Numbered from the stretch's first letter, positions 1-10,052 are shown. The stretch is DNA of 64,000 nt from Bin87 sp965204395 (GCA_965204395.1 OZ241987.1:868001-932000), one strand, 5' to 3'. The notes: generated by a model from the letters alone, not told the origin. Translations and numbers: made by a program.

Positions 1-1575
1 GAGTTCATGGTTGACGCAGGTCGTTTTGACGGCTCCTATGAACCGATGCTCTCCACCGAGTGGGGCATTACACCGGATGGCCGGACCTGGAACTTCAAAC
101 TCCGGCAGGGCGTCCGTTGGCACGACGACTGGGGAGAGTTCACGGCCCGGGACGTCAAGCACTCGCTGGCTTATTACACCAATCCCGAGTGCCGGGCATC
201 GTACTCAGACTACTTCCGCAGCGACCCAGGCGGCGATGTTGAAATCGTCAACGATTACGAAATCAACATCCACATGCAAAAGCGCCCCGCGGTGGATTTC
301 CTTTACTGGTTCTCCGGCTACCGGGGTGTTCCTATCAGCAGCGCCGCACAGTGGAATCAGGCGTGCCCGGGCGGCGAAGCCGACTTTGGAACGGCAGACG
401 GCGGCGAGGAGCTGAGCTACTGCAAGGCCAGCCGGGACTTGGTTTATGCCAAATCGGCCCGCACCGGCCCATACGAGTTCGTGAGCTTCGAGGAAGGCGT
501 CGGCTGGGAATGGTCCCGCGTGGACTATGAACACTGGCGCGTCGATCCCGATTTCGCCGAAATTGAGATCAAGGACGTGCGCGAGCCGGCCACTCGTCTT
601 GCGATTATGCAAGCCCGTGAAGGCCACATCGCCGCCATCAACCGCGCGCTCCTACAGGACGCCATTGACGACGGCTTGGAAGTGTTCGACAGCTCCGTGA
701 CCGCGCAAACGGCATTCGCGCTCTTTGGCGGCATGTACTTCGCCACCGGAGAGAAGGGGGTTGACCCCACCGCCTCCGCAGAGCAGCAGGCAGCGGACAA
801 AGAGTCCTACAACATCGTTGCGGCGCGCGACGAGATGATGCCCTGGAATGATCCCGGCCCCAGCGGGAAGCTGGTGCGCATGGCCATGAACAAGGCCTTT
901 GACCGCGACCAGGTGAACGACGCGATCTTCAAAGGAGCCGGCGGCCAGCAGTGGGTCTCCACCCTGGTGCCGGACTTCCCCGGCGGTTACAACCCGGAAT
1001 GGGAAGACAGTTGGGAAGAACTGTACGGTTATGACGAGGAACGCGCCAAGGAACTCCTTGCCGAGGCCGGTTATCCGAACGGTTTCTCCTTCCGCATACC
1101 CGTATTCCCGCTATCCGGAGTGCCGGAACAGCCTGACCTGATGGAGGCCATCGCCGGGTATTGGGAGCGCATCGGTCTGGACCCGCAGCTTGACCCGATC
1201 GAATTCTCCAACTGGAGGAACGAATACCGCGGCCTGAACACGGACTGCTGCATTTACCCGTTCCGCGGGCCCGCGGCTCCGATCGACACCCGTGTCCATT
1301 TCTACTTCAGCGCCGAACGTTTCTTCCGGGCCTACACTAGCGACAACATCCAGGAAAACAAGAACAAGGCGCTCCGCGCTTTGAACGAGGCCGACGCGAC
1401 GGTGGACTGGCAGAAAGTATCCGACGAAATCTTCTATGAAGTCGGCACCATTCCCGGCTGGACCCTGCCCGTCAGCGCGGTCGTCGACCCCGACGTGGTG
1501 GCAGAGTACATCTTCCTGGGGCCTAACAACGGAAACTACGTCTACCTCGAACACGTGAAGGGCGTGCGTGAATAA
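1..1575 (+). CDS. Oligopeptide ABC transporter substrate-binding protein, 5' end missing
   Basis: Family 5 extracellular solute-binding protein: the lipid-anchored receptor that hands peptides to the DppB/DppC-type permeases just downstream. The frame is open from base 1, before the first ATG at base 7, and the paralogous receptor at 3808-5794 has another 140 or so residues ahead of this point, so the signal peptide and start lie outside the window. Shared landmarks with that paralog are the DGRTWNFKLR block, YSDYF, GGMYFAT, a SWEELYGYD block and the C-terminal LEHVKGVR. Followed by a hairpin and then the permease genes in one direction. Peptide specificity is inferred from the family. Confidence 0.9.
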   Translation, partial: EFMVDAGRFDGSYEPMLSTEWGITPDGRTWNFKLRQGVRWHDDWGEFTARDVKHSLAYYTNPECRASYSDYFRSDPGGDVEIVNDYEINIHMQKRPAVDFLYWFSGYRGVPISSAAQWNQACPGGEADFGTADGGEELSYCKASRDLVYAKSARTGPYEFVSFEEGVGWEWSRVDYEHWRVDPDFAEIEIKDVREPATRLAIMQAREGHIAAINRALLQDAIDDGLEVFDSSVTAQTAFALFGGMYFATGEKGVDPTASAEQQAADKESYNIVAARDEMMPWNDPGPSGKLVRMAMNKAFDRDQVNDAIFKGAGGQQWVSTLVPDFPGGYNPEWEDSWEELYGYDEERAKELLAEAGYPNGFSFRIPVFPLSGVPEQPDLMEAIAGYWERIGLDPQLDPIEFSNWRNEYRGLNTDCCIYPFRGPAAPIDTRVHFYFSAERFFRAYTSDNIQENKNKALRALNEADATVDWQKVSDEIFYEVGTIPGWTLPVSAVVDPDVVAEYIFLGPNNGNYVYLEHVKGVRE

Positions 1576-1601
1576 TCCACGCTGACCCCGAGCCCAATCC
1601 A

Positions 1602-1638
1602 CCCCGGCGTATCACATCGTATTGTCGATACGCCGGGG
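1602..1638 (+). terminator. Intercistronic hairpin between receptor and permease
   Basis: A perfect 12-bp inverted repeat (1602-1613 pairing with 1627-1638) with a 13-nt loop, 26 bases after the receptor stop. There is no clear T-run after it, so it is more likely a partial terminator or an mRNA-stabilising element that keeps receptor expression above that of the permeases. The other two receptor genes in this window have similar hairpins at the same place. Confidence 0.6.
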
Positions 1639-1683
1639 ACGTTGTCGAATTAGAAGGTCATACGCGCTGAAGGAACGGACATC

Positions 1684-2601
1684 ATGCAGCGTTTCATCAT
1701 TCTGCGGCTCTTACAGGGATTGCTGGCCGTCTTCGTGATCAGCCTGATTGTCTTTTCACTCTCGCGTGTGGCCGGCGATCCATTGGCGGCCATCCTGGAC
1801 GAAGAGTCTGGCAAAGAGCAGATCGAGCGGATCAGAGCGCAGTGGGGCTTGGACAAGCCGCTGCACGTACAGTACTTCACCTACATGAAGCGCCTCCTCA
1901 CGGGAGATTTGGGTACGTCCTTTAAGTGGGACCGCCCGGTGGCGGAGCTCATTGCCGAACGGTTGCCCGCCACTTTGCAGCTTTCATCGTTTGCGCTGGT
2001 AATCACGGGAATAATCGCATTCCCGATCGGCGTTTTATCGGCGGTAAAAAAGGATTCCTGGTTCGACGCCGGTGGCAAGATGTTTGCCATCCTCGGCCAA
2101 TCGGCGCCGACCTTCGCTGTCGGCCTCATATTGATGTGGGTTCTTGCCGTTCAATTGGGATGGTTACCGACCTCAGGGAAAGGAGGGTTCAAGCACATGC
2201 TGATGCCCGGCTTCGCCCTTGGGTATTACAACGTGGCGGCCATCATGCGCTTGACCCGCTCCTCAATGCTTGAGGTGCTGGATACGGAATACGTCAAGCT
2301 GGCCCGCATCAAGGGAATCCCGGAGTGGAAAATCGTTTGGAAGCACTGTTTCCGGAACGCATTGATCGGCCCGCTGACCTATTTCAGCCTCATCTTTGCC
2401 GTGCTCATTACCGGCTCGGTGGTGATTGAAACCGTTTTTGCATGGCCAGGCATCGGCTTGATGGTAATCGAAGCCATCAACTCCAAAGATCACATCACGG
2501 TGCAGGCCGTGGTAATGCTGTTCGCGTTGTTGTACGTGGCGATCAACATAGTCACGGACGTCACATACGCGTACGTTGACCCACGGATCCGATACGGGTA
2601 G
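1684..2601 (+). CDS. Peptide ABC transporter permease, DppB type
   Basis: 305-residue inner-membrane permease of the binding-protein-dependent family. It has the usual DppB layout: a first membrane helix at residues 5-25, a periplasmic segment with WGLDKPLHVQY, then a core of five helices. The ATPase-coupling EAA loop is near residues 190-220 (EYVKLARIKGIPEWK). It pairs with the DppC-type permease that starts 23 bases downstream. Its closest relative in the window is the permease at 5910-6830, same length and order, so the cassette is duplicated. The ATG at 1684 starts a typical membrane N-terminus. Confidence 0.92.
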   Translation: MQRFIILRLLQGLLAVFVISLIVFSLSRVAGDPLAAILDEESGKEQIERIRAQWGLDKPLHVQYFTYMKRLLTGDLGTSFKWDRPVAELIAERLPATLQLSSFALVITGIIAFPIGVLSAVKKDSWFDAGGKMFAILGQSAPTFAVGLILMWVLAVQLGWLPTSGKGGFKHMLMPGFALGYYNVAAIMRLTRSSMLEVLDTEYVKLARIKGIPEWKIVWKHCFRNALIGPLTYFSLIFAVLITGSVVIETVFAWPGIGLMVIEAINSKDHITVQAVVMLFALLYVAINIVTDVTYAYVDPRIRYG

Positions 2602-2624
2602 ACACCGCCGGAGGGATAAGAGTT

Positions 2625-3710
2625 ATGGCTGTGCAAACAACCGCTCCGGGCGGTCAGACCGGCGACGTTGCCGCCCAACCGGCACGCGGGCTCTCAGCAG
2701 GGGCAGTTTGGCAGGAAATTCGAAGAGTTCCGATCATACCCCTGTTTGTTTTGATCGTTTTCCTGATTGTGCCCGCTGCCTTTGCGGACGTCCTGGCGCA
2801 GCACGACCACACGATCGGCGAATTGGACCGGGTTCTCGAGCCGCCGGCCTGGGTGCCGGACCGGGCCAATGAGCAGGTGATCGTCCAGCGTGCCAGGGAC
2901 AAAAACAACGAGGTCAGCGTAAACAACGCCCGCCGGAATATCGACAGCGGCGCCGGTACTCTCATTGATGCCAACGGCAACGGTCAACCCGATATCGGCG
3001 AAACGATGGTGCGCGTCGAGCCCGGTGGCAGCTGGGAATATCCATTGGGCACTGACAAGCAGGGACGCGATGTCCTCAGCAGGCTGATGCACGGAGCGCG
3101 CATATCCCTTGCCGTTTCGTGTCTTGCAATCCTGTTGGGTGGGGTCCTTGGAACCGGACTGGGCATGCTGGCAGCGTTCAGGGGTGGTTTGACCGACGCC
3201 ATCCTGATGCGGATCGTGGACATCAAGCTGGCGTTCCCGTCGATTCTGCTGGCATTGACGCTAGTGGTGGCCATCGGTTCCGGCTTCAGCACCGTGGTTA
3301 TCGTGATCGCCTTGCTGCTCTGGGCGCGCTATGCCCGCGTGGTACGGGGTGAAGCGCTAACCATCAAGGAACGCGATTTCATTGACCGGGCCCGGGTGGC
3401 CGGCGCCTCCAATCTCCGGATCATGACGCGCCACATATTCCCCAACGTTTTCAACACCGTCATCGTGCTCGCCACCCTTGAGGTGGGCCACGTTATCATC
3501 CTGGAGGCGACGCTGAGCTTCCTCGGCGCCGGCATTCCCAGGCCGCAACCGGCGTGGGGCCTGATGGCCGCCGACGGCAGGGAAGTGATCACGAGTTCGT
3601 GGTGGATCTTCCTGTTCCCGTGCCTGGCAATCGTGTTGACCGTGCTATCAATGAACCTGTTGGGCGACTGGCTCCGGGACCGCTTGGATCCCAAGCTGCG
3701 CAACGTCTAA
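2625..3710 (+). CDS. Peptide ABC transporter permease, DppC type, with long periplasmic insert
   Basis: 361-residue second permease of the pair. One helix lies near residues 35-55. The conserved YPLGTDKQGRDVLSR block marks the start of the permease core only near residue 140, then come the core helices, and the EAA loop is at about residues 240-270 (RDFIDRARVAGASN). Typical OppC/DppC proteins have about 40-50 residues between the first helix and the LGTD block; here it is about 85-90, a segment rich in charged residues and asparagine. The same insert occurs in the paralog at 6889-7974, so it is a feature of this transporter type. Confidence 0.92.
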   Translation: MAVQTTAPGGQTGDVAAQPARGLSAGAVWQEIRRVPIIPLFVLIVFLIVPAAFADVLAQHDHTIGELDRVLEPPAWVPDRANEQVIVQRARDKNNEVSVNNARRNIDSGAGTLIDANGNGQPDIGETMVRVEPGGSWEYPLGTDKQGRDVLSRLMHGARISLAVSCLAILLGGVLGTGLGMLAAFRGGLTDAILMRIVDIKLAFPSILLALTLVVAIGSGFSTVVIVIALLLWARYARVVRGEALTIKERDFIDRARVAGASNLRIMTRHIFPNVFNTVIVLATLEVGHVIILEATLSFLGAGIPRPQPAWGLMAADGREVITSSWWIFLFPCLAIVLTVLSMNLLGDWLRDRLDPKLRNV

Positions 3711-3807
3711 ACAACGAACTCGTCAGAAACCCGTAGCAAACACCGGAGGAACACCAACCCAGATTCACTGAGACCAAACGCAGTACAACTCTTTCAGGAG
3801 GGGTGTA

Positions 3808-5794
3808 ATGAGAAGGAAACGCGTTTTTAGATGGCCGATAATTTTCACCGCGATGGCGTTGGTGACAGCGCTGGTCCTTGTCGGATGCGGCGGCGCGGCT
3901 GAAGAAGCCGCTCCCGCACAGCAGCCCGCCAGCGCGCCGGCGGCAGCCCAGCAGCAAGCGCCAACCGAGGCTCCAGCGGCGGCGCCGCAACAACAGCAAC
4001 CCGCTGCGGCCACCGCAACAGTCGCCCCTCCGCCGGCCACCTCGGCCCCCACGCGACCTTCGTTTGTGGGGAACCACACCCGTGGCGCAACCCCAACCCA
4101 CCGTCGAGGCAGCGGCCGGTGACGGTGAACTCAAAACCAAGGACCTGATCTTCCTGTTCTCGCAGCAGACGCGCCAGGGAATCATGGACTGCGACGTTAC
4201 GGGCAGCGCTACCAGCCAGCACCGTCCCTCTCATGAATTCCTGATCGACGCCAACCGCTACAACGGCTCTCTGGAGCCTCAACTGGCGACCGACTGGAGC
4301 GTCAGCGAGGATGGCAGGACGTGGAATTTCAAACTGCGCGAAGGGGTCGACTTCCACTTCGGGTACGGCGAATTCACCGCCCACGACGTGGTGAACTCGC
4401 TGAACTACTACACAAACCCCACGTGCGGCGCATCCTACTCAGACTACTTCCGCACCAACCCCCAGGCGTTACCGGAAGTGGTGAGCGACCACGAGATCAA
4501 CATCTCGATGGGCGCACGCCCCGAGTTGATCTTTGACTACTGGATTTCCGGCTACCGCGGCCTGCCCATGACCAGCAAGGCCCAATGGGATACCGGCTGT
4601 CCCAACGGCGCGGCCGAGTACGAGTCTTTCACAGAGGTGCCTCACCTGGATGGGTATTGCTCGGCTGGCGAACCAACCCTGCTCGAACAAGGCCCGGCCC
4701 GCTTGGGACCGTACCAGTTCGCCAACTTTGAGAAGGGCATCGGTTGGCTCTGGGAACGCGCCCCTGGAGACCACTACCGCGTTGATCCCGACTGGGACAC
4801 CATCGAAATCAAAATCATAGAAGAGGCGTCCACGCGCCTGGCCGCCATGCTGGCGCGCGAAGCCCACGTCGCCACCATCGACCGGGCGTTGGTCGGTCAG
4901 GCTCTGGATGCCGGCCTGGATCTGGCGCCCAGCCAGGTGGTTGCGGTCAACAGCATGATGGTTTTCGGCGGCATGTACTTTGCCACCAAGGAAGGACCGG
5001 AGTTTGAGCCATATTCCGCCGCGTCGTACGACCCCACCGTTCCGTGGGCCGCGCCCGGCGACACCGGCAAGATGGTGCGAATGGCGATGAATAAAGCCAT
5101 CGACCGAGACTCCATCCGCGAGAACATCTTCGACGGCCAGGGAGCCGAGGGCCGCGTGGCCGGCCTGATCCCCAGCGCCGAGGCGTTCGGCGGCGAGTAC
5201 GCCGGATACAACCCCGAATGGGAGAATTCGTGGGAAGAGCTCTACGGCTACGACCCCGAAAAGGCTAAGGAGCTCCTGGCGGAGGCCGGCTACCCCAACG
5301 GGTTCAACGTCCCCATCATCAGCTACACGATGAGCGGTCTACCCGAGATGAAGGACTATGTCGTGGCCATCGCCGCGATGTGGGAAAACATCGGCCTGAC
5401 CACCGAGATCCGCGAGATGGAGTTCTCGCAGTGGCGGCAGGAATATCGCGGCGCGACCACCACCTGCTGCGTCTATCCCTTCCGGGGTTACGCTGAGCCG
5501 CCGCACCCGACGATTCACTTCGCCTACAGCCCTGAACGGTTCATGCGGTTCTACGTCAGTGATACCGTGTGGCAAAGCACGTACAACGCCCTGAACTCAC
5601 TGAACTTCGAGGAGCAATTGGGCCACTGGCACGCGGCGACGGACGAATTGTTCTACGAGGTGGCTTCGATTCCGTTGCACACGCTGTCCGTGCAAGTGGT
5701 GATAGACCCTGAGGTGGTTGAAGAGTACATTTACCTTGGACCCTACGGTGGTCAGTTCACCGACTTGGAACACATCAAGGGCGTCCGTTACTGA
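3808..5794 (+). CDS. Oligopeptide ABC transporter substrate-binding protein, frameshifted after the lipobox
   Basis: Second family 5 solute-binding lipoprotein. The ATG at 3808 has a strong ribosome site (GGAGGGG) and opens a signal peptide ending in a lipobox, LVLVGC, followed by an Ala/Pro/Gln-rich linker. That frame stops at 4122. The mature receptor (from VAQPQPTVEAA through LEHIKGVRY) continues in the next forward frame to 5794. Deleting one base, for example in the GGGG run at 4068-4071, joins the two cleanly. The body shows no other damage. This could be a sequencing or assembly error in a homopolymer or a recent inactivating mutation. The arginine/proline-rich start of the downstream frame (from 3878) is out-of-frame linker, not real protein. 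Confidence 0.85.
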
Positions 5795-5836
5795 CGAGAT
5801 CGGTTAATCCAGGAACGTCAATCGGGATAGTCTCAA

Positions 5837-5873
5837 CCTCCGGAGTCAACTCGGCATGAGTTGACTCCGGAGG
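5837..5873 (+). terminator. Intercistronic hairpin between second receptor and permease
   Basis: Perfect 16-bp inverted repeat (5837-5852 with 5858-5873) and a 5-nt loop, 42 bases after the receptor stop and 36 before the next permease start. No T-run directly follows. Its position matches the hairpins at 1602 and 56735 though the sequences differ, suggesting a role in setting receptor-to-permease ratio. Confidence 0.65.
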
Positions 5874-5909
5874 GGACAATTTTCACAGGGACAAAGGGAC
5901 GGACCGGAC

Positions 5910-6830
5910 ATGCAGGCATACATATTGAGACGAGTCGCCCAGGGGATCCTGGCGATATTCGTAATCAGCACGGTGACTTTCGCGTTGGCCCGCGTCTCCG
6001 GGGATCCGCTCAACGTCCTTTTGCCGGAAGAGGCCTCAGAAGAACAGATAGAGTTGATCAAAGCGGAATGGGGCCTGGATAAACCCCTTCACATGCAATA
6101 CATCCAATACCTCGGCAAATTGTTCCGGGGCGACTTGGGCGAAGCCATGGCGTGGCCTAATTCGACTGCGACTGAACTGATAATCCAGCGGCTGCCGAAC
6201 ACGATAAAACTTTCGGCCCTGGCCCTTTTGGTCAGCGGCGCGATCGCGTTTCCAGTGGGAGTTCTGGTTGCGATAAAGAAAGACACTCCCTTCGACTACG
6301 GCGGGAAACTGTTCGCCATTTTGGGCCAATCCGCGCCCACATTCGCCGTCGGTCTGATCCTGATGTGGATATTCGCCGTACAGTTGAATATCTTCCCAAC
6401 CTCGGGGAGCGGCGGGATTGAATACATCATCCTCCCCGCCGTAGCCCTGGGATACTACAACGTGGCGGCCTTGATGCGCCTGACACGTTCGTCGATGCTG
6501 GAAGTCCTCGACACCGAGTACGTAAAACTGGCGCGAATCAAGGGCGTGCCCGAGTGGAAAGTCGTCTGGAAACACTGCTTCCGCAACGCGTTGATCGTAC
6601 CTCTCACCTACTTCGGGCTCATCGGCGCCGTGCTCATCACGGGGTCGGTGGTCATCGAGACGGTGTTCGCATGGCCCGGACTGGGCCACCTGGTGATCAA
6701 GGCGATCCTGTTCAGAGACTACGTCGTGGTGCAGGCGGTGGTCCTGTTATTCGCCACAGCGTTCGTCATCATCAACATCATGGTGGACGTGCTGTACGCC
6801 TACATCGACCCGAGGATCAGGTACACGTAA
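5910..6830 (+). CDS. Peptide ABC transporter permease, DppB type (second copy)
   Basis: 306-residue membrane permease, paralogous along its whole length to the one at 1684-2601. Shared blocks include WGLDKPLHMQY, an ILGQSAPTFAVGLILMW helix, the coupling loop LDTEYVKLARIKG and the C-terminal DPRIRYT. It should form the translocation pore together with the DppC-type protein 58 bases downstream. With the receptor before it, it makes the second receptor-permease-permease cassette. Confidence 0.92.
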   Translation: MQAYILRRVAQGILAIFVISTVTFALARVSGDPLNVLLPEEASEEQIELIKAEWGLDKPLHMQYIQYLGKLFRGDLGEAMAWPNSTATELIIQRLPNTIKLSALALLVSGAIAFPVGVLVAIKKDTPFDYGGKLFAILGQSAPTFAVGLILMWIFAVQLNIFPTSGSGGIEYIILPAVALGYYNVAALMRLTRSSMLEVLDTEYVKLARIKGVPEWKVVWKHCFRNALIVPLTYFGLIGAVLITGSVVIETVFAWPGLGHLVIKAILFRDYVVVQAVVLLFATAFVIINIMVDVLYAYIDPRIRYT

Positions 6831-6888
6831 ACAGGGTTGAATTAGGATGCGAGTGGCTCGAAACGCGAGTCAATGAACGAGGTGTGAA

Positions 6889-7974
6889 ATGGCAGCGGTA
6901 ACTACTAGCCCAGAGGTCGCTGGAGTTGAAACTCAACCGCGTCCGAGTCGGGTCGTCAAAGGCATCCGCGCAGTGCGCGAGTTGCCACTCATACCGTTGG
7001 CCGTGTTGATTTTCCTGCTGGTTATTCCGGCTATCTTTGCGAACCAGTTGGCGCCCCACAATCAACGGATCGGAGTGCTTGACGACGCGAAACTGCCACC
7101 GTTCTGGGTATCCGAAAACTATGAATCGCGGACCGTGGTGCAACGCGCAAACCGAGACCGGCTGCACCTGGAGATCGGCCTCTCGAACGCGCAGCGCAAG
7201 GTCGAACGCGGCGAGGCCACGATCCTGACCGGCGGCGAAGACGGCACCGTTGACCCCGGCGATACTCTCCGGTTCCTGGCCAATAAGGGCGGTTCCATGG
7301 AGTACCCCCTCGGCACCGACAAGCAGGGCCGGGACATCCTGAGCCGGATTATGCACGGCGCTCGCATCTCCCTGATGGTCTCTTCCCTCGCGATCCTCCT
7401 GGGCGGAGGACTGGGAACCATCCTGGGAATGCTGGCGGCTTATCGCGGGGGCAAAACCGACGCGATAATCATGCGGATCGTCGACATCAAACTGGCGTTC
7501 CCGTCAATTTTGCTGGCCCTGGTCCTGGTGGCGGCGATCGGAGCCGGCTTTACCACGGTGATCGTCGTGATCGCGGTGCTCCTATGGGCGCGCTACGCCC
7601 GCGTCGTCCGCGGCGAAGCCCTGGCGATCAAGCAACAGGACTTCATTGACCGGGCCAGAGTCTCCGGAGCTTCCAACATCCGCATCATGATGAAGCACAT
7701 CTTCCCCAACCTGGTCAACACTGTGGTCGTGTTGGCCACCCTGGAGGTGGGCCACGTCATCATTCTGGAATCGACCCTCAGCTTCCTGGGAGCCGGGATC
7801 CCGGCCCCCACCCCGGCATGGGGAGTGATGGTTGCCGATGGCAGGGACCTCATCACCACCGCCTGGTGGATTTTCCTGTTCCCTTGCTTAGCCATCGTGC
7901 TTACGGTACTCTCTATGAACCTGCTGGGAGATTGGCTGAGAGACAAACTGGACCCCAAACTAAGGAACGTGTAA
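6889..7974 (+). CDS. Peptide ABC transporter permease, DppC type (second copy)
   Basis: 361 residues, the same length as its paralog at 2625-3710, with the same long segment between helix 1 and the YPLGTDKQGRDILSR block. The EAA coupling loop (QQDFIDRARVSGASN) is present. Just upstream of the ATG is a purine-rich GAGGTG site. The ATPase gene begins 4 bases after the stop, implying translational coupling and that this copy is the one directly linked to the energising subunits. Confidence 0.92.
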   Translation: MAAVTTSPEVAGVETQPRPSRVVKGIRAVRELPLIPLAVLIFLLVIPAIFANQLAPHNQRIGVLDDAKLPPFWVSENYESRTVVQRANRDRLHLEIGLSNAQRKVERGEATILTGGEDGTVDPGDTLRFLANKGGSMEYPLGTDKQGRDILSRIMHGARISLMVSSLAILLGGGLGTILGMLAAYRGGKTDAIIMRIVDIKLAFPSILLALVLVAAIGAGFTTVIVVIAVLLWARYARVVRGEALAIKQQDFIDRARVSGASNIRIMMKHIFPNLVNTVVVLATLEVGHVIILESTLSFLGAGIPAPTPAWGVMVADGRDLITTAWWIFLFPCLAIVLTVLSMNLLGDWLRDKLDPKLRNV

Positions 7975-7977
7975 GCC

Positions 7978-9021
7978 ATGGCTGCTGTACAGACCGCTAC
8001 TGACACCATCCTAGAGGTCAACGACCTCAAGACTTATATCTTCACGCGCGCCGCCACCGTGAAAGCGGTAGATGGGATCTCGTTCAACCTGAAAAAAGGC
8101 GAGACGTTGGGCATAGTTGGAGAGTCCGGCTGCGGCAAGACTATGACGGCCCTGTCCCTCTTGCGTTTGGTGCCCCGGCCGGCCGGGCGAATCGTGGAAG
8201 GCGAGATCGTTCTGAACGGCGAGGACATCCTGCAGAAGAGCGAAGACGAAATGCGCGACGTGCGGGGTCGCCAGATCTCGATGATCCTGCAAGACCCGCA
8301 AACCTCCCTGAATCCGGTGTTCACCATCGGCAACCAATTGCGGGAGGCGTTGGGTATCGCCCACAAGGAAAACAAGAGCTCGATGTTGTCCCGGGCCGTG
8401 GACGCCCTGCGCAAGGTCAACGTGGCCGCGCCGGAACGCCGCCTGGACGACTACCCGCACCAGATGTCGGGCGGAATGAAACAGCGCGTCGTTGGCGCCA
8501 TCGCCATGTCGTGCGAGCCGGGCATCATCATTGCCGACGAGCCAACCACCGCGCTGGACGTTACGATTCAACTCCAGTACCTGCGGTTGCTGAAGGAGAT
8601 CCAGGCCGAAACCGGGCTGGCCATCATCTTCATCACCCACGACTTTGGAGTGGTCGCGAGGATGTGTGACCGGGTGGCGGTGATGTACGCCGGCCGCATC
8701 ATTGAACAGGGCGACGTGCGGGACATTTTCAGTCGTCCGGCGCACCCCTACACGCAGGCACTCATTAATTCGGTGCCGAAACTTGAGGAACGCGTAGACC
8801 GTCTTTACTCCATTGACGGCCAACCGCCGTTGCTCTCCAATCTGCCCGAGGGTTGTCGCTTCGCCCCGCGTTGCCCATACGTAAGCGACCAGTGCTACGA
8901 AGCGTATCCCTCGACGTATCAGTTGGCCGAGGGACACCATGCCGACTGCTGGGCCCTGGATCCGGACTGGCAGGGCACGCCCATCGAAGAATTCGTCCCG
9001 CCGACCGGAACCGCCGGCTAA
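7978..9021 (+). CDS. Peptide ABC transporter ATP-binding protein, OppD/DppD type
   Basis: 347-residue cytoplasmic ATPase. Walker A is GESGCGKT at residues 48-55, the Q-loop lies at ILQDPQTSLNP, the signature is MSGGMKQR, and Walker B runs into ADEPTTALDV. The C-terminal oligopeptide-transporter extension carries the cysteine pattern CRFAPRCPYVSDQC typical of OppD/OppF. It should pair with the OppF-type ATPase downstream and energise both permease pairs, since each cassette lacks ATPases of its own. Confidence 0.93.
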   Translation: MAAVQTATDTILEVNDLKTYIFTRAATVKAVDGISFNLKKGETLGIVGESGCGKTMTALSLLRLVPRPAGRIVEGEIVLNGEDILQKSEDEMRDVRGRQISMILQDPQTSLNPVFTIGNQLREALGIAHKENKSSMLSRAVDALRKVNVAAPERRLDDYPHQMSGGMKQRVVGAIAMSCEPGIIIADEPTTALDVTIQLQYLRLLKEIQAETGLAIIFITHDFGVVARMCDRVAVMYAGRIIEQGDVRDIFSRPAHPYTQALINSVPKLEERVDRLYSIDGQPPLLSNLPEGCRFAPRCPYVSDQCYEAYPSTYQLAEGHHADCWALDPDWQGTPIEEFVPPTGTAG

Positions 9022-9071
9022 ATCGGCAAGTCCGCTACATTTTGACCAATAGCTGAGGAGGACCGCTCCCC

Positions 9072-10052
9072 ATGGCAGTGGCTACCAACAACAGTCTCCT
9101 GGAAGTACGCAACCTAAAGAAGTACTTCCCCGTTACGAAAGGCCTCATCCTGATGAAAACCATCGGGTACGTTCAGGCCGTGGACGGTATCTCGTTCAAT
9201 ATCAAACAGGGCGAAACCGTGGGGCTGGTGGGCGAATCCGGTTGCGGTAAGACGACCACCAGCAAGCTGCTCCTGCGCCTGGAGCGCCCGACCGAGGGTG
9301 ACATCCTGCTGGAAGGCAAGGACATCAACACCTTCAGCGGAGCCGAGCTTCAGGACTACCGCACGACGGTACAGGCGGTCTTCCAGGACCCATGGTCGTC
9401 GCTGAGCCCCCGGATGCGGGTTCGGGACATTGTCTCCGAGCCGCTGGTGGTCAACCGGAACGTCACCACCCAGGAGAAGAACGAGCGGGTGGCCGAGGTC
9501 CTCCAGCAGGTGGGCCTGCACTCCCAACAGGCCACCAACTACCCTCACGAATTCAGCGGAGGGCAACGGCAGCGCATCGCGGTTGCTTCAGCCCTGGTGT
9601 CGTATCCCAAGCTGATCGTGCTGGACGAGCCCGTGTCCGCGTTGGACGTTTCCATCCGAGCGCAGGTGATGAACCTGTTGAAGGACCTGCAGGAACAGTA
9701 CAACGTCAGCTACCTGCTCATCGCCCACAACCTCGCCACCGTGCGTTACATGGCGCACGAGACCGCTGTGATGTACCTGGGCCAGATCGTCGAGTACGCC
9801 GAGACGGAGGAACTGTACAACAACGCCCTCCATCCCTACACGCGGGCGCTGTTCTCGGCGGCCCTGCCATCCCACCCGGACCTGATCCGCGAAGACATCG
9901 TTCTACAGGGCGAAGTCCCGTCTCCGATCAATCCTCCTACCGGTTGCCGGTTCCATCCGCGGTGTCCTTTCGCGATGCCCCAGTGCTCCGAGGAGGCGCC
10001 GGTGGAGAAAGAGGTGTCGCCCGGGCATCGGGTTTCGTGCCACCTCTACTAA
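9072..10052 (+). CDS. Peptide ABC transporter ATP-binding protein, OppF/DppF type
   Basis: 326-residue partner ATPase. Walker A GESGCGKT is at residues 54-61, the signature is FSGGQRQRIAVA, and Walker B reads LIVLDEPVSALDV. The C-terminal cysteine motif CRFHPRCPFAMPQC is present. The AGGAGG box sits 10 bases before the ATG. It is the last gene of the transporter locus and is followed by a strong hairpin terminator. Confidence 0.93.
   Translation: MAVATNNSLLEVRNLKKYFPVTKGLILMKTIGYVQAVDGISFNIKQGETVGLVGESGCGKTTTSKLLLRLERPTEGDILLEGKDINTFSGAELQDYRTTVQAVFQDPWSSLSPRMRVRDIVSEPLVVNRNVTTQEKNERVAEVLQQVGLHSQQATNYPHEFSGGQRQRIAVASALVSYPKLIVLDEPVSALDVSIRAQVMNLLKDLQEQYNVSYLLIAHNLATVRYMAHETAVMYLGQIVEYAETEELYNNALHPYTRALFSAALPSHPDLIREDIVLQGEVPSPINPPTGCRFHPRCPFAMPQCSEEAPVEKEVSPGHRVSCHLY

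Noticed and set aside
3878..4060. Arg/Pro-rich N-terminus of the second receptor frame
   Set aside because: It is the linker read out of frame; the true signal peptide is in the frame starting at 3808.
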